Source of the DNA: RGIG3009 sp045648765
GTDB taxonomy: Bacteria; Bacillota; Clostridia; Oscillospirales; Acutalibacteraceae
Direction: 5' to 3'
Assembly (NCBI GenBank): GCA_045648765.1
Contig: JAZROQ010000068.1
Coordinates: 1 to 12,087 of the forward strand
DNA: 12,087 nt
How positions within the stretch are numbered: position 1 is the first letter of the stretch; each line of letters begins with the position of its first letter. The translations under genes and the position numbers were made by a program. Positions 6,771 to 12,087 of this stretch are shown here, in pieces. Under the pieces are notes generated by a model. It worked only from the letters and a program-made list of their open reading frames with translations, had not been told where the DNA came from and did not search any database.

Positions 6771-7084
6771 TTTGCGCAGAGTTCCTTTTGCGTGACGGCC
6801 ACCTTTGCGGATTTTCCGTTCGCGGACACGCCGGTGCCGATACGCAGGGAAAAGATATTGTTTGTGCAGCTGTTTCCTCAGCCGTATACATGGCGGCTAA
6901 CACCGTAACCGACGTTTGCGGTTGCAAAGCGCATGTGCACGAAGGAGAGGGTTTGCTGACGGTTTCCGTGGCAAAGGCTGACGAACAAAAGGCGCAAATA
7001 ATTTTGCAGGGGCTTATGCTCCACGTACAAGGGCTGTCTGCCCAATATCCACAGTATATTCAGGTACAACAAACGGAGGTGTAA
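6767..7084 (+). CDS. prp: ribosomal-processing cysteine protease Prp
   Basis: Prp (formerly DUF464/YsxB) is a cysteine protease that removes the N-terminal extension of ribosomal protein L27 in Firmicutes and relatives. The protein has 105 residues, the usual size. The catalytic pair is visible as the histidine of RGHAG (H21) and the cysteine of DIVCAAVSS (C33), with the typical spacing of 12 residues. The start overlaps the rplU stop in an ATGA arrangement at 6767-6770, and rpmA begins five bases after the end. Its likely substrate is encoded immediately downstream, where the L27 extension carries the matching cleavage motif. Confidence 0.93.
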   Translation: MICAEFLLRDGHLCGFSVRGHAGADTQGKDIVCAAVSSAVYMAANTVTDVCGCKAHVHEGEGLLTVSVAKADEQKAQIILQGLMLHVQGLSAQYPQYIQVQQTEV

Positions 7085-7088
7085 CAAA

Positions 7089-7373
7089 ATGCTGAAAATT
7101 AATATTCAGTTGTTTGCTCATAAAAAGGGTATGGGTTCCACGAAAAACGGTCGTGATTCCGAATCCAAACGCCTTGGCGCAAAACGTGCCGACGGTCAAT
7201 TTGTGTTGGCCGGTAACATCTTAGTGCGTCAACGCGGCACCCACATCCATCCCGGTCAAAACGTCGGTATCGGTTCGGATGATACTTTGTATGCAAAAGC
7301 GGACGGAACCGTTCGTTTTGAGCGTATGGGCAAAGACCGCAAACGTGTCAGCGTCTATACGGCAGAACAGTAA
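7089..7373 (+). CDS. rpmA: 50S ribosomal protein L27 with Prp-cleaved N-terminal extension
   Basis: L27 sits at the peptidyl transferase centre and its N terminus contacts the tRNA ends. The 94 residues include MLKINIQLF ahead of the mature start AHKKGMGSTKNGRDS. This is the Firmicutes-type extension that Prp removes between F9 and A10; failure to remove it is harmful in Staphylococcus aureus. The conserved body includes QRGTHIHPGQNVGIG (about residues 48-62). GGAGGTG at 7075-7081 lies seven bases before the ATG and overlaps the end of prp. A strong terminator-like hairpin follows the stop codon, separating this part of the operon from obgE. Confidence 0.97.
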   Translation: MLKINIQLFAHKKGMGSTKNGRDSESKRLGAKRADGQFVLAGNILVRQRGTHIHPGQNVGIGSDDTLYAKADGTVRFERMGKDRKRVSVYTAEQ

Positions 7374-7380
7374 ACAACAA

Positions 7381-7419
7381 ACGCCTTGCCGCGAACACGT
7401 TCGCGACAAGGCGTTTTTT
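7381..7419 (+). terminator. intrinsic terminator/attenuator between rpmA and obgE
   Basis: ACGCCTTG (7381-7388) pairs with CAAGGCGT (7407-7414). After one C/A mismatch, CGCGAA (7390-7395) pairs with TTCGCG (7400-7405) around a four-base loop, and six T follow (7414-7419). It is the most stable hairpin in the window. obgE starts only 16 bases later and no promoter fits between them, so it probably works as a partial terminator that lowers obgE-mrnC expression relative to the ribosomal protein genes. Confidence 0.88.
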
Positions 7420-7435
7420 ACAAAGAGGAAAAGTT

Positions 7436-8707
7436 ATGTTTATTGATAAAGCAGTCATACACATTAAAGCGGGCAGCGGCGGTAACGGCGCTGTATCTTT
7501 TCATCGTGAAAAATACGTGGCTGCCGGCGGCCCCGATGGTGGCGACGGTGGCAAGGGCGGTAACGTTGTTTTTGTGGCGCAGGATGGCAGCAACACGTTG
7601 TCGGATTTTCGCTACAAACGCAAGTTTGTGGCGCCTGCGGGTGAAAGCGGCGGTGCCAAACGCTGTTTTGGCCGTTCCGGTGAGGATTTGGTAATCCCCG
7701 TGCCGCGCGGAACGTTGTTATATGACAACGAAACTGGTCGGTTGATGGCTGATATGTCGAGTAATGAACCGTTTGTTGCCGCCAAAGGTGGCAGAGGCGG
7801 TTGGGGCAATTCTCATTTTGCCACTCCGACGCGGCAAGTGCCGCGTTTTGCCAAACCGGGTACCCCGGGTGAGGAGTTTGACGTTCGTTTGGAACTCAAA
7901 TTGTTGGCGGATGTTGGTTTGGTTGGGTTCCCCAACGTGGGAAAATCGACGCTTATTTCGGTTGTCAGCGAAGCAAAACCCGAAATTGCAAACTATCACT
8001 TTACCACGCTTACGCCTGTTTTGGGTGTGGTGCGCGTGGATGAGGGCGCTTCTTTTGTGATGGCGGATATCCCCGGTGTGATTGAAGGTGCCAGCGAGGG
8101 TGTTGGTTTGGGGCACGAGTTTTTGCGCCATGTTGAGCGTTGCCGTTTACTGATTCACGTGGTAGACGTTTCGGGGAGCGAGGGCCGCGACCCGATTGAG
8201 GATTTTGATACTATTAACAGTGAATTGCAAAAATTTAATCCCGAACTTGCTGCACGACCGATGATTGTTGCCGGAAACAAGTGCGATTTAGCAACCGACG
8301 AGCAATTGGCAGCGTTTGAACAAGCCATGAAGGAAAGAGGGTTTGCCTATTTCCCGATGATGGCGGCGATTGCCCACGGAACAGAAGCGCTGGTGCAACA
8401 TTGTGCGGCACGGTTGGCAGAATTGCCGCCGATTCGCGAGTTTGAAGCCGAAGCGGCGCCGTTGCCGGATGTCACGGCACTCAAAGACCGCGCTATCCGT
8501 ATTGAAAAACACGACGGTGTTTACTTCGTGGAAGGCGAGTGGTTATTGCGCTTGTTACAAACAGTGAATATTCACGAACCCGACGGTTTGCAATATTTTG
8601 AAAAGGTATTGATTTCTTCCGATGTGATTCGCAAATTGGAAGAAGCCGGTGTATGCGAAGGGGATACCGTGAGCATTTACGATTTTGAATTTGATTTTGT
8701 GGAGTAA
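7436..8707 (+). CDS. obgE: Obg/CgtA GTPase, 50S assembly
   Basis: Obg is an essential GTPase involved in large-subunit assembly and, in some bacteria, the stringent response and sporulation. The protein has 423 residues. Domains in order: the glycine-rich Obg fold (1-158, with GGPDGGDGGKGG at 31-42), the G domain (G1 GFPNVGKST 164-172, G2 TTLTP 190-194, G3 DIPG 211-214, G4 NKCD 281-284), and the C-terminal OCT domain found in Gram-positive Obg (about 340-423). The G5 motif, usually SA, reads MAAIAHG at 309-315. AGAGGAAA precedes the ATG. The gene depends on read-through of the hairpin after rpmA and is followed six bases on by mrnC. Confidence 0.96.
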   Translation: MFIDKAVIHIKAGSGGNGAVSFHREKYVAAGGPDGGDGGKGGNVVFVAQDGSNTLSDFRYKRKFVAPAGESGGAKRCFGRSGEDLVIPVPRGTLLYDNETGRLMADMSSNEPFVAAKGGRGGWGNSHFATPTRQVPRFAKPGTPGEEFDVRLELKLLADVGLVGFPNVGKSTLISVVSEAKPEIANYHFTTLTPVLGVVRVDEGASFVMADIPGVIEGASEGVGLGHEFLRHVERCRLLIHVVDVSGSEGRDPIEDFDTINSELQKFNPELAARPMIVAGNKCDLATDEQLAAFEQAMKERGFAYFPMMAAIAHGTEALVQHCAARLAELPPIREFEAEAAPLPDVTALKDRAIRIEKHDGVYFVEGEWLLRLLQTVNIHEPDGLQYFEKVLISSDVIRKLEEAGVCEGDTVSIYDFEFDFVE

Positions 8708-8713
8708 GGTGTT

Positions 8714-9103
8714 ATGAGTCGGTTTTGTCCTATGGAAATAGACCTTCATACAGTAAGTCCTTTGAATCTCGCTTTTGTTGGGGATGCGGTTTATGAAATC
8801 ATGGTGCGTGAGCGCTTGGTTTGTTTGGCAAACCGTCCCAACAAAGAATTGCATCAATTGGCGGTTAAACAAGTACGCGCCGAAGCGCAAGCGGCGGCGT
8901 TGGACAAAATATTTCCGCTGTTGACAGAACAAGAGGTGTCGGTGTATCGTCGGGGACGGAATGCACACACAGCGCGATCGGGTGGAGATTACCACAAAGC
9001 TACAGGGTTTGAAGCGTTGTTTGGGTATTTATATCTTTCGGGTCAAAAGGACAGATTGCAAGAATTATTTGCAATCACCTTGGAAAACAACGAAAATTGC
9101 TAA
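8714..9103 (+). CDS. mrnC: Mini-ribonuclease III
   Basis: Mini-III is a dimeric RNase III-like enzyme without a double-strand RNA-binding domain; in Bacillus subtilis it matures the ends of 23S rRNA. The length of 129 residues fits. The catalytic signature FVGDAVYE (21-28) carries the acidic D24, RRGRNA is at 79-84, and the second acidic motif ATGFEALFGYLYL (96-108) carries E100. The ATG at 8714 has GGAG at 8700-8703 ten bases upstream, inside the end of obgE. A second in-frame ATG at 8732 is possible and would remove six poorly conserved residues. In Firmicutes mrnC often sits beside cysS; here it is coupled to obgE, placing two ribosome-biogenesis factors together. Confidence 0.93.
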   Translation: MSRFCPMEIDLHTVSPLNLAFVGDAVYEIMVRERLVCLANRPNKELHQLAVKQVRAEAQAAALDKIFPLLTEQEVSVYRRGRNAHTARSGGDYHKATGFEALFGYLYLSGQKDRLQELFAITLENNENC

Positions 9104-9115
9104 ACTTGGGCAATT

Positions 9116-9135
9116 TTTTGAAAAATTTTTCAAAA
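9116..9135 (+). promoter_or_regulatory. 20-base A/T palindrome upstream of acpP promoter
   Basis: TTTTGAAAAA and TTTTTCAAAA form a perfect uninterrupted palindrome ending five bases before the -35 box. Its position and its A-tract/T-tract pattern resemble an UP element that binds the RNA polymerase alpha subunit. Alternatively it could be the operator of a dimeric fatty-acid regulator. It lacks a loop and a T-run after a GC stem, so it is not a terminator for mrnC. Confidence 0.45.
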
Positions 9136-9140
9136 GGTGA

Positions 9141-9169
9141 TTGACAAACGCACCAAATATGAATACTAT
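9141..9169 (+). promoter_or_regulatory. promoter for acpP
   Basis: A perfect TTGACA (9141-9146) is followed after 17 bases by TACTAT (9164-9169). Transcription should begin near 9176, giving an untranslated leader of about 47 bases. The perfect -35, ideal spacing and A/T-rich upstream region suggest strong expression, as expected for acyl carrier protein. Confidence 0.8.
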
Positions 9170-9180
9170 TTTTATATAGA

Positions 9181-9193
9181 CTGTTAACAACAG
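9181..9193 (+). repeat. short inverted repeat in acpP leader
   Basis: CTGTT (9181-9185) and AACAG (9189-9193) form a small inverted repeat with a three-base centre just after the predicted transcription start. It might be a half-site for a repressor or may be chance; the arms are only five bases. Confidence 0.25.
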
Positions 9194-9222
9194 TTTTAAG
9201 TTTTTTGGAAGGATGAGAGCAA

Positions 9223-9450
9223 ATGGTTCTTGAAAAGGTAAAAGCAATTCTTAGTGCACAGTTTGATGTTGATGAAGACACGATTACTCCCGAAACCAAT
9301 ATCATGGAAGATTTGGGCGCGGATTCATTAGACGTTGTCGATATGTTAATGTCCCTGGAAGATGAGTTTGACGTGGAGATTTCCGACGAGGAAATTGAAA
9401 AACTTCAAACCGTTGCCCAAGTGGTTTCGTACATTGAAGAAAATCAATAA
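9223..9450 (+). CDS. acpP: acyl carrier protein
   Basis: ACP carries growing acyl chains on a phosphopantetheine arm in type II fatty-acid synthesis. The protein has 75 residues and is strongly acidic. The attachment site is S35 in DLGADSLDVVDM (30-41), followed by the recognition helix and a C-terminal EEIEKLQTVAQVVSYIEEN. GGAAGGA (9207-9213) lies nine bases before the ATG. The gene stands alone with its own promoter and terminator, whereas in many Firmicutes it sits in a fab cluster or next to plsX and rnc. The sequence is of the primary-metabolism type rather than a polyketide or teichoic-acid carrier, but that cannot be proved from length and motif alone. Confidence 0.95.
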   Translation: MVLEKVKAILSAQFDVDEDTITPETNIMEDLGADSLDVVDMLMSLEDEFDVEISDEEIEKLQTVAQVVSYIEENQ

Positions 9451-9460
9451 AAGAAAAAGT

Positions 9461-9492
9461 AAAGCCACCGCTTTTATAAGCGGTGGCTTTTT
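9461..9492 (+). terminator. intrinsic terminator after acpP
   Basis: AAAGCCACCGCTT (9461-9473) pairs perfectly over 13 bp with AAGCGGTGGCTTT (9478-9490) around a four-base loop, ending in TTTTT (9488-9492). On the minus strand it is also followed by a T-rich stretch, so it could back up termination of pckG. Confidence 0.9.
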
Positions 9493-9498
9493 CGTTGT

Positions 9499-9530
9499 AA
9501 AAAAGCGGACATCCTTTTGGGATGTCCGCT
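9499..9530 (-). terminator. intrinsic terminator of pckG
   Basis: AGCGGACATCC (9504-9514) pairs perfectly over 11 bp with GGATGTCCGCT (9520-9530). Read on the minus strand it lies just after the pckG stop codon and is followed by TTTTTT (complement of 9499-9504). It is separate from the acpP terminator, so the two convergent genes each have their own. Confidence 0.88.
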
Positions 9531-9546
9531 AAGTTTTTGTCGCAAC

Positions 9547-11322
9547 TTATTTTAAGTTGTTTTTGAGGGTTTCGAATTCGGCTTTCAAAGTGGCGGGGAG
9601 TTTGTCGCCAAACTTGGCGTAGAACTCGGTGATGCCGTCGATTTCGGCGCGCCACAAGTCTTTGTCGACTTCCAAAATGGATTTGAGTGTTTCGATATCG
9701 AAATCTTTCAAGCCGTTCAAGTTGATATCTTCAGCAAACGGAACATAACCGATAGCGGTTTCTTTGGCGTCGGCTTTGCCTTCGCAACGGCTGACGATCC
9801 ATTCCAAAACGCGAAGGTTATCACCAAAGCCGGGCCAAATGAAGTTGCCTTCGTCGTCGGTGCGGAACCAGTTGACGTTGAAGATTTTGGGAGCTTTATC
9901 GCCGAGCTTTTTGCCCATTTCGATCCAGTGAGCAAAGTAGTCGCCCATGTGATAACCGCAGAACGGCAACATAGCCATGGGATCACGGCGGACAACGCCG
10001 ACAGCACCGGTGGCGGCGGCGGTGGTTTCGGAAGCCATGATGGAGCCTACGAACACACCGTGGTTCCAGTCGCGGGATTGGTAAACCAGCGGAGCTGTTT
10101 TGGCGCGACGACCACCGAACACGATTGCCGAAATCGGTACGCCTGCGGGGGAGTCAAATTCCGAAGAAACGCAGGGGCAGTTTTTAGCGGGAGCGGTAAA
10201 GCGGGAGTTCGGATGAGCGCCTTTGGAGCCATCGGTGCAATCCCATTTTTCGCCTTTCCAGTTTTCGGCGTTTTGGGGCGGGTTTTTATCCATGCTTTCC
10301 CACCACACCGTGTTATCATCCAAGTTGTGCACAACATTGGTGAAAATGGTGTTCTTTTGGGTGGAAATTAAAGCGTTGGGGTTGGATTTCATGTTGGTGC
10401 CGGGAGCTACGCCGAAGAAGCCGTTTTCGGGGTTGCAAGCCCACAAGCGGCCGTCGGCACCGATGCGCATCCAGGCAATGTCATCACCGACACACCAAAC
10501 TTTGTAGCCTTTTTCGCGGTAGATTTCCGGCGGAATCAACATGGCCAAGTTGGTTTTGCCGCAAGCCGACGGGAAAGCGGCGGCGATGTATTTGGTTTCG
10601 CCTTGCGGGTTTTCGAGGCCGAGAATGAGCATATGCTCTGCTAACCAGCCTTCTTGACGGCCCAAGTTGGAAGCAATGCGCAAAGCAAAGCATTTTTTGC
10701 CGAGCAACACGTTTCCGCCGTAGCCGGAGTTGACAGAGATGATGGTGTTGTCTTGCGGGAAGTGGCAGATATAACGTTTTTCTTCGTCGATATCGCATTT
10801 GCAGTGTAAGCCGCGGATCCAGTCGTTGCTGTCGCCCAAGGCTTCGTACACTTCTTTGCCCATGCGGGTCATAATGGCCATGCTGAGTACCACGTAGATG
10901 GAGTCGGTGAGCCCGATGCCGTATTTGGCAAAGGGAGAACCGACAGGACCCATGGAATAGGGGATGATATACATGGTGCGTCCTTTGTAGGCGCCACGGG
11001 CAATGTTGTAGAGCAAAGAATAGGCTTCGGCGGGGGCCATCCAGTGGTTGGTGGGACCGGCGTCTTCTTCTTTTTCCGAGCAGATAAAGGTGCGGCCTTC
11101 GACGCGCGCCACGTCGTTGAGCGCGGACAAGTGAAGGTAGCAACCGGGCAATTTTTCTTCGTTGAGTTTTTGCAATTCACCGGTGCTGCAACCTTCGGCA
11201 CGGAGGGCTTCGAGTTGTTCTTCGGAGCCATCGATCCAAAGGATGTTATCGGGTTGTGTCAATTCAACCTTTTCTTGAATCCATTGGAGGACAGAAGGAT
11301 TGGTTGTTAAAGCATTTTTCAT
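9547..11322 (-). CDS. pckG: phosphoenolpyruvate carboxykinase, GTP-dependent
   Basis: This enzyme interconverts oxaloacetate plus GTP with PEP, CO2 and GDP. The 591 residues match the GTP family (about 600) rather than the ATP family (about 530). The GTP-type P-loop is FPSACGKTN at 250-258, with GDDIAW (279-284) as the metal-binding kinase-2 segment, FGGRR (402-406), the mobile lid region around 430-442 and WFRTDDEGNF (485-494). The ATG at 11320-11322 has AAGGAG about ten bases upstream; in-frame ATGs further upstream fall in the promoter. In fermentative Clostridia such as Clostridium thermocellum a GTP-type enzyme works toward oxaloacetate in the malate shunt, and a similar direction is plausible here. 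It is monocistronic, with its own promoter and terminator. Confidence 0.96.
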   Translation of the reverse strand: MKNALTTNPSVLQWIQEKVELTQPDNILWIDGSEEQLEALRAEGCSTGELQKLNEEKLPGCYLHLSALNDVARVEGRTFICSEKEEDAGPTNHWMAPAEAYSLLYNIARGAYKGRTMYIIPYSMGPVGSPFAKYGIGLTDSIYVVLSMAIMTRMGKEVYEALGDSNDWIRGLHCKCDIDEEKRYICHFPQDNTIISVNSGYGGNVLLGKKCFALRIASNLGRQEGWLAEHMLILGLENPQGETKYIAAAFPSACGKTNLAMLIPPEIYREKGYKVWCVGDDIAWMRIGADGRLWACNPENGFFGVAPGTNMKSNPNALISTQKNTIFTNVVHNLDDNTVWWESMDKNPPQNAENWKGEKWDCTDGSKGAHPNSRFTAPAKNCPCVSSEFDSPAGVPISAIVFGGRRAKTAPLVYQSRDWNHGVFVGSIMASETTAAATGAVGVVRRDPMAMLPFCGYHMGDYFAHWIEMGKKLGDKAPKIFNVNWFRTDDEGNFIWPGFGDNLRVLEWIVSRCEGKADAKETAIGYVPFAEDINLNGLKDFDIETLKSILEVDKDLWRAEIDGITEFYAKFGDKLPATLKAEFETLKNNLK

Positions 11323-11374
11323 TGTGTAGAACTCTCCTTTCAAGCAGAAAAAACCATAATTTCCACTAATTAAC

Positions 11375-11403
11375 ATTATACCCAAAAAACATTGTGAAAT
11401 CAA
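11375..11403 (-). promoter_or_regulatory. promoter of pckG
   Basis: On the minus strand TTGATT (complement of 11398-11403) and a perfect TATAAT (complement of 11375-11380) are exactly 17 bases apart. Transcription should begin near 11368, giving a leader of about 46 bases before the ATG. Confidence 0.8.
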
Positions 11404-11409
11404 TAACAA
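11392..11409. promoter_or_regulatory. candidate Rex operator at pckG promoter
   Basis: The 18 bases TTGTGAAATCAATAACAA match the Rex consensus (TTGTTAA, four free bases, TTAACAA) at 12 of the 14 defined positions; the two mismatches are at sites 5 and 12 as read on the plus strand. The site covers the whole -35 box of pckG, where a redox-sensing repressor would block transcription when NADH is low. This is a match by eye and no rex gene is in the window. Confidence 0.4.
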
Positions 11410-11441
11410 AAAACAAAAAGATTAAAAAATTGGCAAAAAAG

Positions 11442-11482
11442 ACAAAAAAGAAGAAAGCGCCGCCTAAACAGGCGTCGCTTTT
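11442..11482 (-). terminator. intrinsic terminator of tsaD
   Basis: AAAGCG (11454-11459) pairs with CGCTTT (11476-11481) and, after one mismatch, CGCC (11461-11464) with GGCG (11471-11474) around a six-base loop. On the minus strand the stem follows the tsaD stop codon by some 14 bases and leads into a T-rich tract (complement of 11442-11456). Confidence 0.75.
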
Positions 11483-11495
11483 AGTAAAAATACGA

Positions 11496-12087
11496 TTATT
11501 TTTCAATGGGTAGCGTGGCAAAAGCGTTTAACGAATCGCCGGCAATGTGACCTGCCAAATGTTCATAATAAGCTTGTGCGCCAACCATGGCGGCGTTGTC
11601 GCCACACAGTGACAGAGGGGGATAATAGAGTGTTAAATGGTGTTGACGGCAAACCTCTTCCATGCGGCGGCGCAAACCGGAGTTGGCGGAAACGCCGCCG
11701 GCAAGAACCACCGTGTTATCGCCGGTTTGGGAAACGATGTCCAACACGTGTGAGGAAAGAATGTCGCAAACCGTGTGTTGAAAAGAGGCGGCAAGATCGG
11801 CGGTGTTTACGGTTTCACCGCGTTGTTCTGCGGTGTGCAACAAATTGATGACGGCGGTTTTAAGCCCCGAAAAACTAAAATCGTGAGGGCAGCCTTCGAT
11901 TTGTGGTCGGGGCAAGGAAAAAGCGTGGGGGTTGCCGGTTTGCGCCAAGCGGTCCAAGTGAACACCGCCGGGGTATGGCAAACCCATGGCGCGTGCTGCT
12001 TTGTCAAAACATTCGCCCGCGGCATCGTCACGAGTGCGCCCGTAAACGGTAAAGTGTGTGTAGTCTTCTACACGGACAATATGACTA
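11496..12087 (-). CDS. tsaD: TsaD/Gcp, tRNA threonylcarbamoyladenosine transferase (partial, C-terminal)
   Basis: TsaD, with TsaB and TsaE, transfers the threonylcarbamoyl group to A37 of ANN-decoding tRNAs, a nearly universal modification. Only the C-terminal 196 residues are present; the frame is open to the window edge (first full codon at 12084-12086), so roughly the first 140 residues, including the metal-binding HxxxH, are missing. Visible family motifs in order are RTRDDAAGECFDKAAR, GLPYPGG, FSFSGLKTAVI, LAGGVSANSGLR and CGDNAAMVG, the last bearing the third metal-binding residue. A methionine at 11985-11987 is internal and not the start. A terminator follows, so tsaD ends its operon and pckG is transcribed separately. 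Confidence 0.95.
   Translation of the reverse strand, partial: SHIVRVEDYTHFTVYGRTRDDAAGECFDKAARAMGLPYPGGVHLDRLAQTGNPHAFSLPRPQIEGCPHDFSFSGLKTAVINLLHTAEQRGETVNTADLAASFQHTVCDILSSHVLDIVSQTGDNTVVLAGGVSANSGLRRRMEEVCRQHHLTLYYPPLSLCGDNAAMVGAQAYYEHLAGHIAGDSLNAFATLPIEK

Noticed and set aside
9173..9190. Possible Rex site in the acpP leader (TTAACAA half-site)
   Set aside because: Only the right half matches; the left half (TATATAG) fits at three of seven positions, so it is a half-site at best.
9928..10371. Long plus-strand open frame of 147 codons opposite pckG
   Set aside because: It lies wholly antisense to a well-conserved enzyme gene, has Gly/Ala/Val-rich composition from codon mirroring, no ribosome binding site and no recognisable family.
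1..12087. Mobile element, prophage, CRISPR array, defence system or biosynthetic cluster
   Set aside because: No transposase, integrase, direct-repeat array or typical defence domains were seen; gene content and spacing are those of a stable core region.

Overview
The window reads as a conserved core-chromosome segment of a low-to-mid GC Firmicute, most likely an anaerobic, fermentative member of the class Clostridia (possibly Oscillospirales). Supporting signs are strong AGGAGG-type ribosome binding sites, the rplU-prp-rpmA-obgE order with an N-terminally extended L27, Mini-ribonuclease III, a Soj/Spo0J-type parAB pair, meso-diaminopimelate dehydrogenase and a GTP-type PEP carboxykinase. The lineage is an inference. 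I see no phage, IS element, CRISPR array, tRNA or rRNA.

Layout. (1) 1-3022, plus strand: a promoter, then parA, parB and a divergent seryl-tRNA synthetase gene, apparently one transcript. (2) 3023-3653: a structured leader with a possible pseudoknot, then a QueT-like queuosine-precursor transporter subunit. (3) 3662-4444, minus strand: a DUF1624 (HGSNAT-like) membrane acyltransferase with a TTG start, convergent with queT and sharing a hairpin with it. (4) 4566-6265, plus: a DUF554 membrane protein, then ddh. (5) 6284-9103, plus: a near-consensus promoter, an L21-type leader RNA, rplU, prp, rpmA, a strong terminator hairpin, then obgE and mrnC with no promoter visible between hairpin and obgE. 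(6) 9116-9492, plus: acpP alone, with its own promoter, an A/T-rich palindrome and a terminator. (7) 9499-12087, minus: GTP-dependent pckG with a good promoter overlapped by a candidate Rex operator, and upstream of it the C-terminal part of tsaD, cut by the window edge.

How the genes fit together. Most are housekeeping: chromosome partition (ParA/ParB), translation and ribosome assembly (SerRS, L21, L27, Prp, Obg, Mini-III, TsaD), tRNA modification supply (QueT), cell-wall/lysine precursor synthesis (Ddh), fatty-acid synthesis (ACP) and the PEP/oxaloacetate node (PckG). Prp lies between the two ribosomal protein genes and is expected to trim the L27 extension encoded just downstream. No wholly new system is evident. 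The most interesting material is regulatory: the queT leader, the rplU leader, the rpmA/obgE hairpin, the candidate Rex site at pckG, and the palindrome upstream of acpP.
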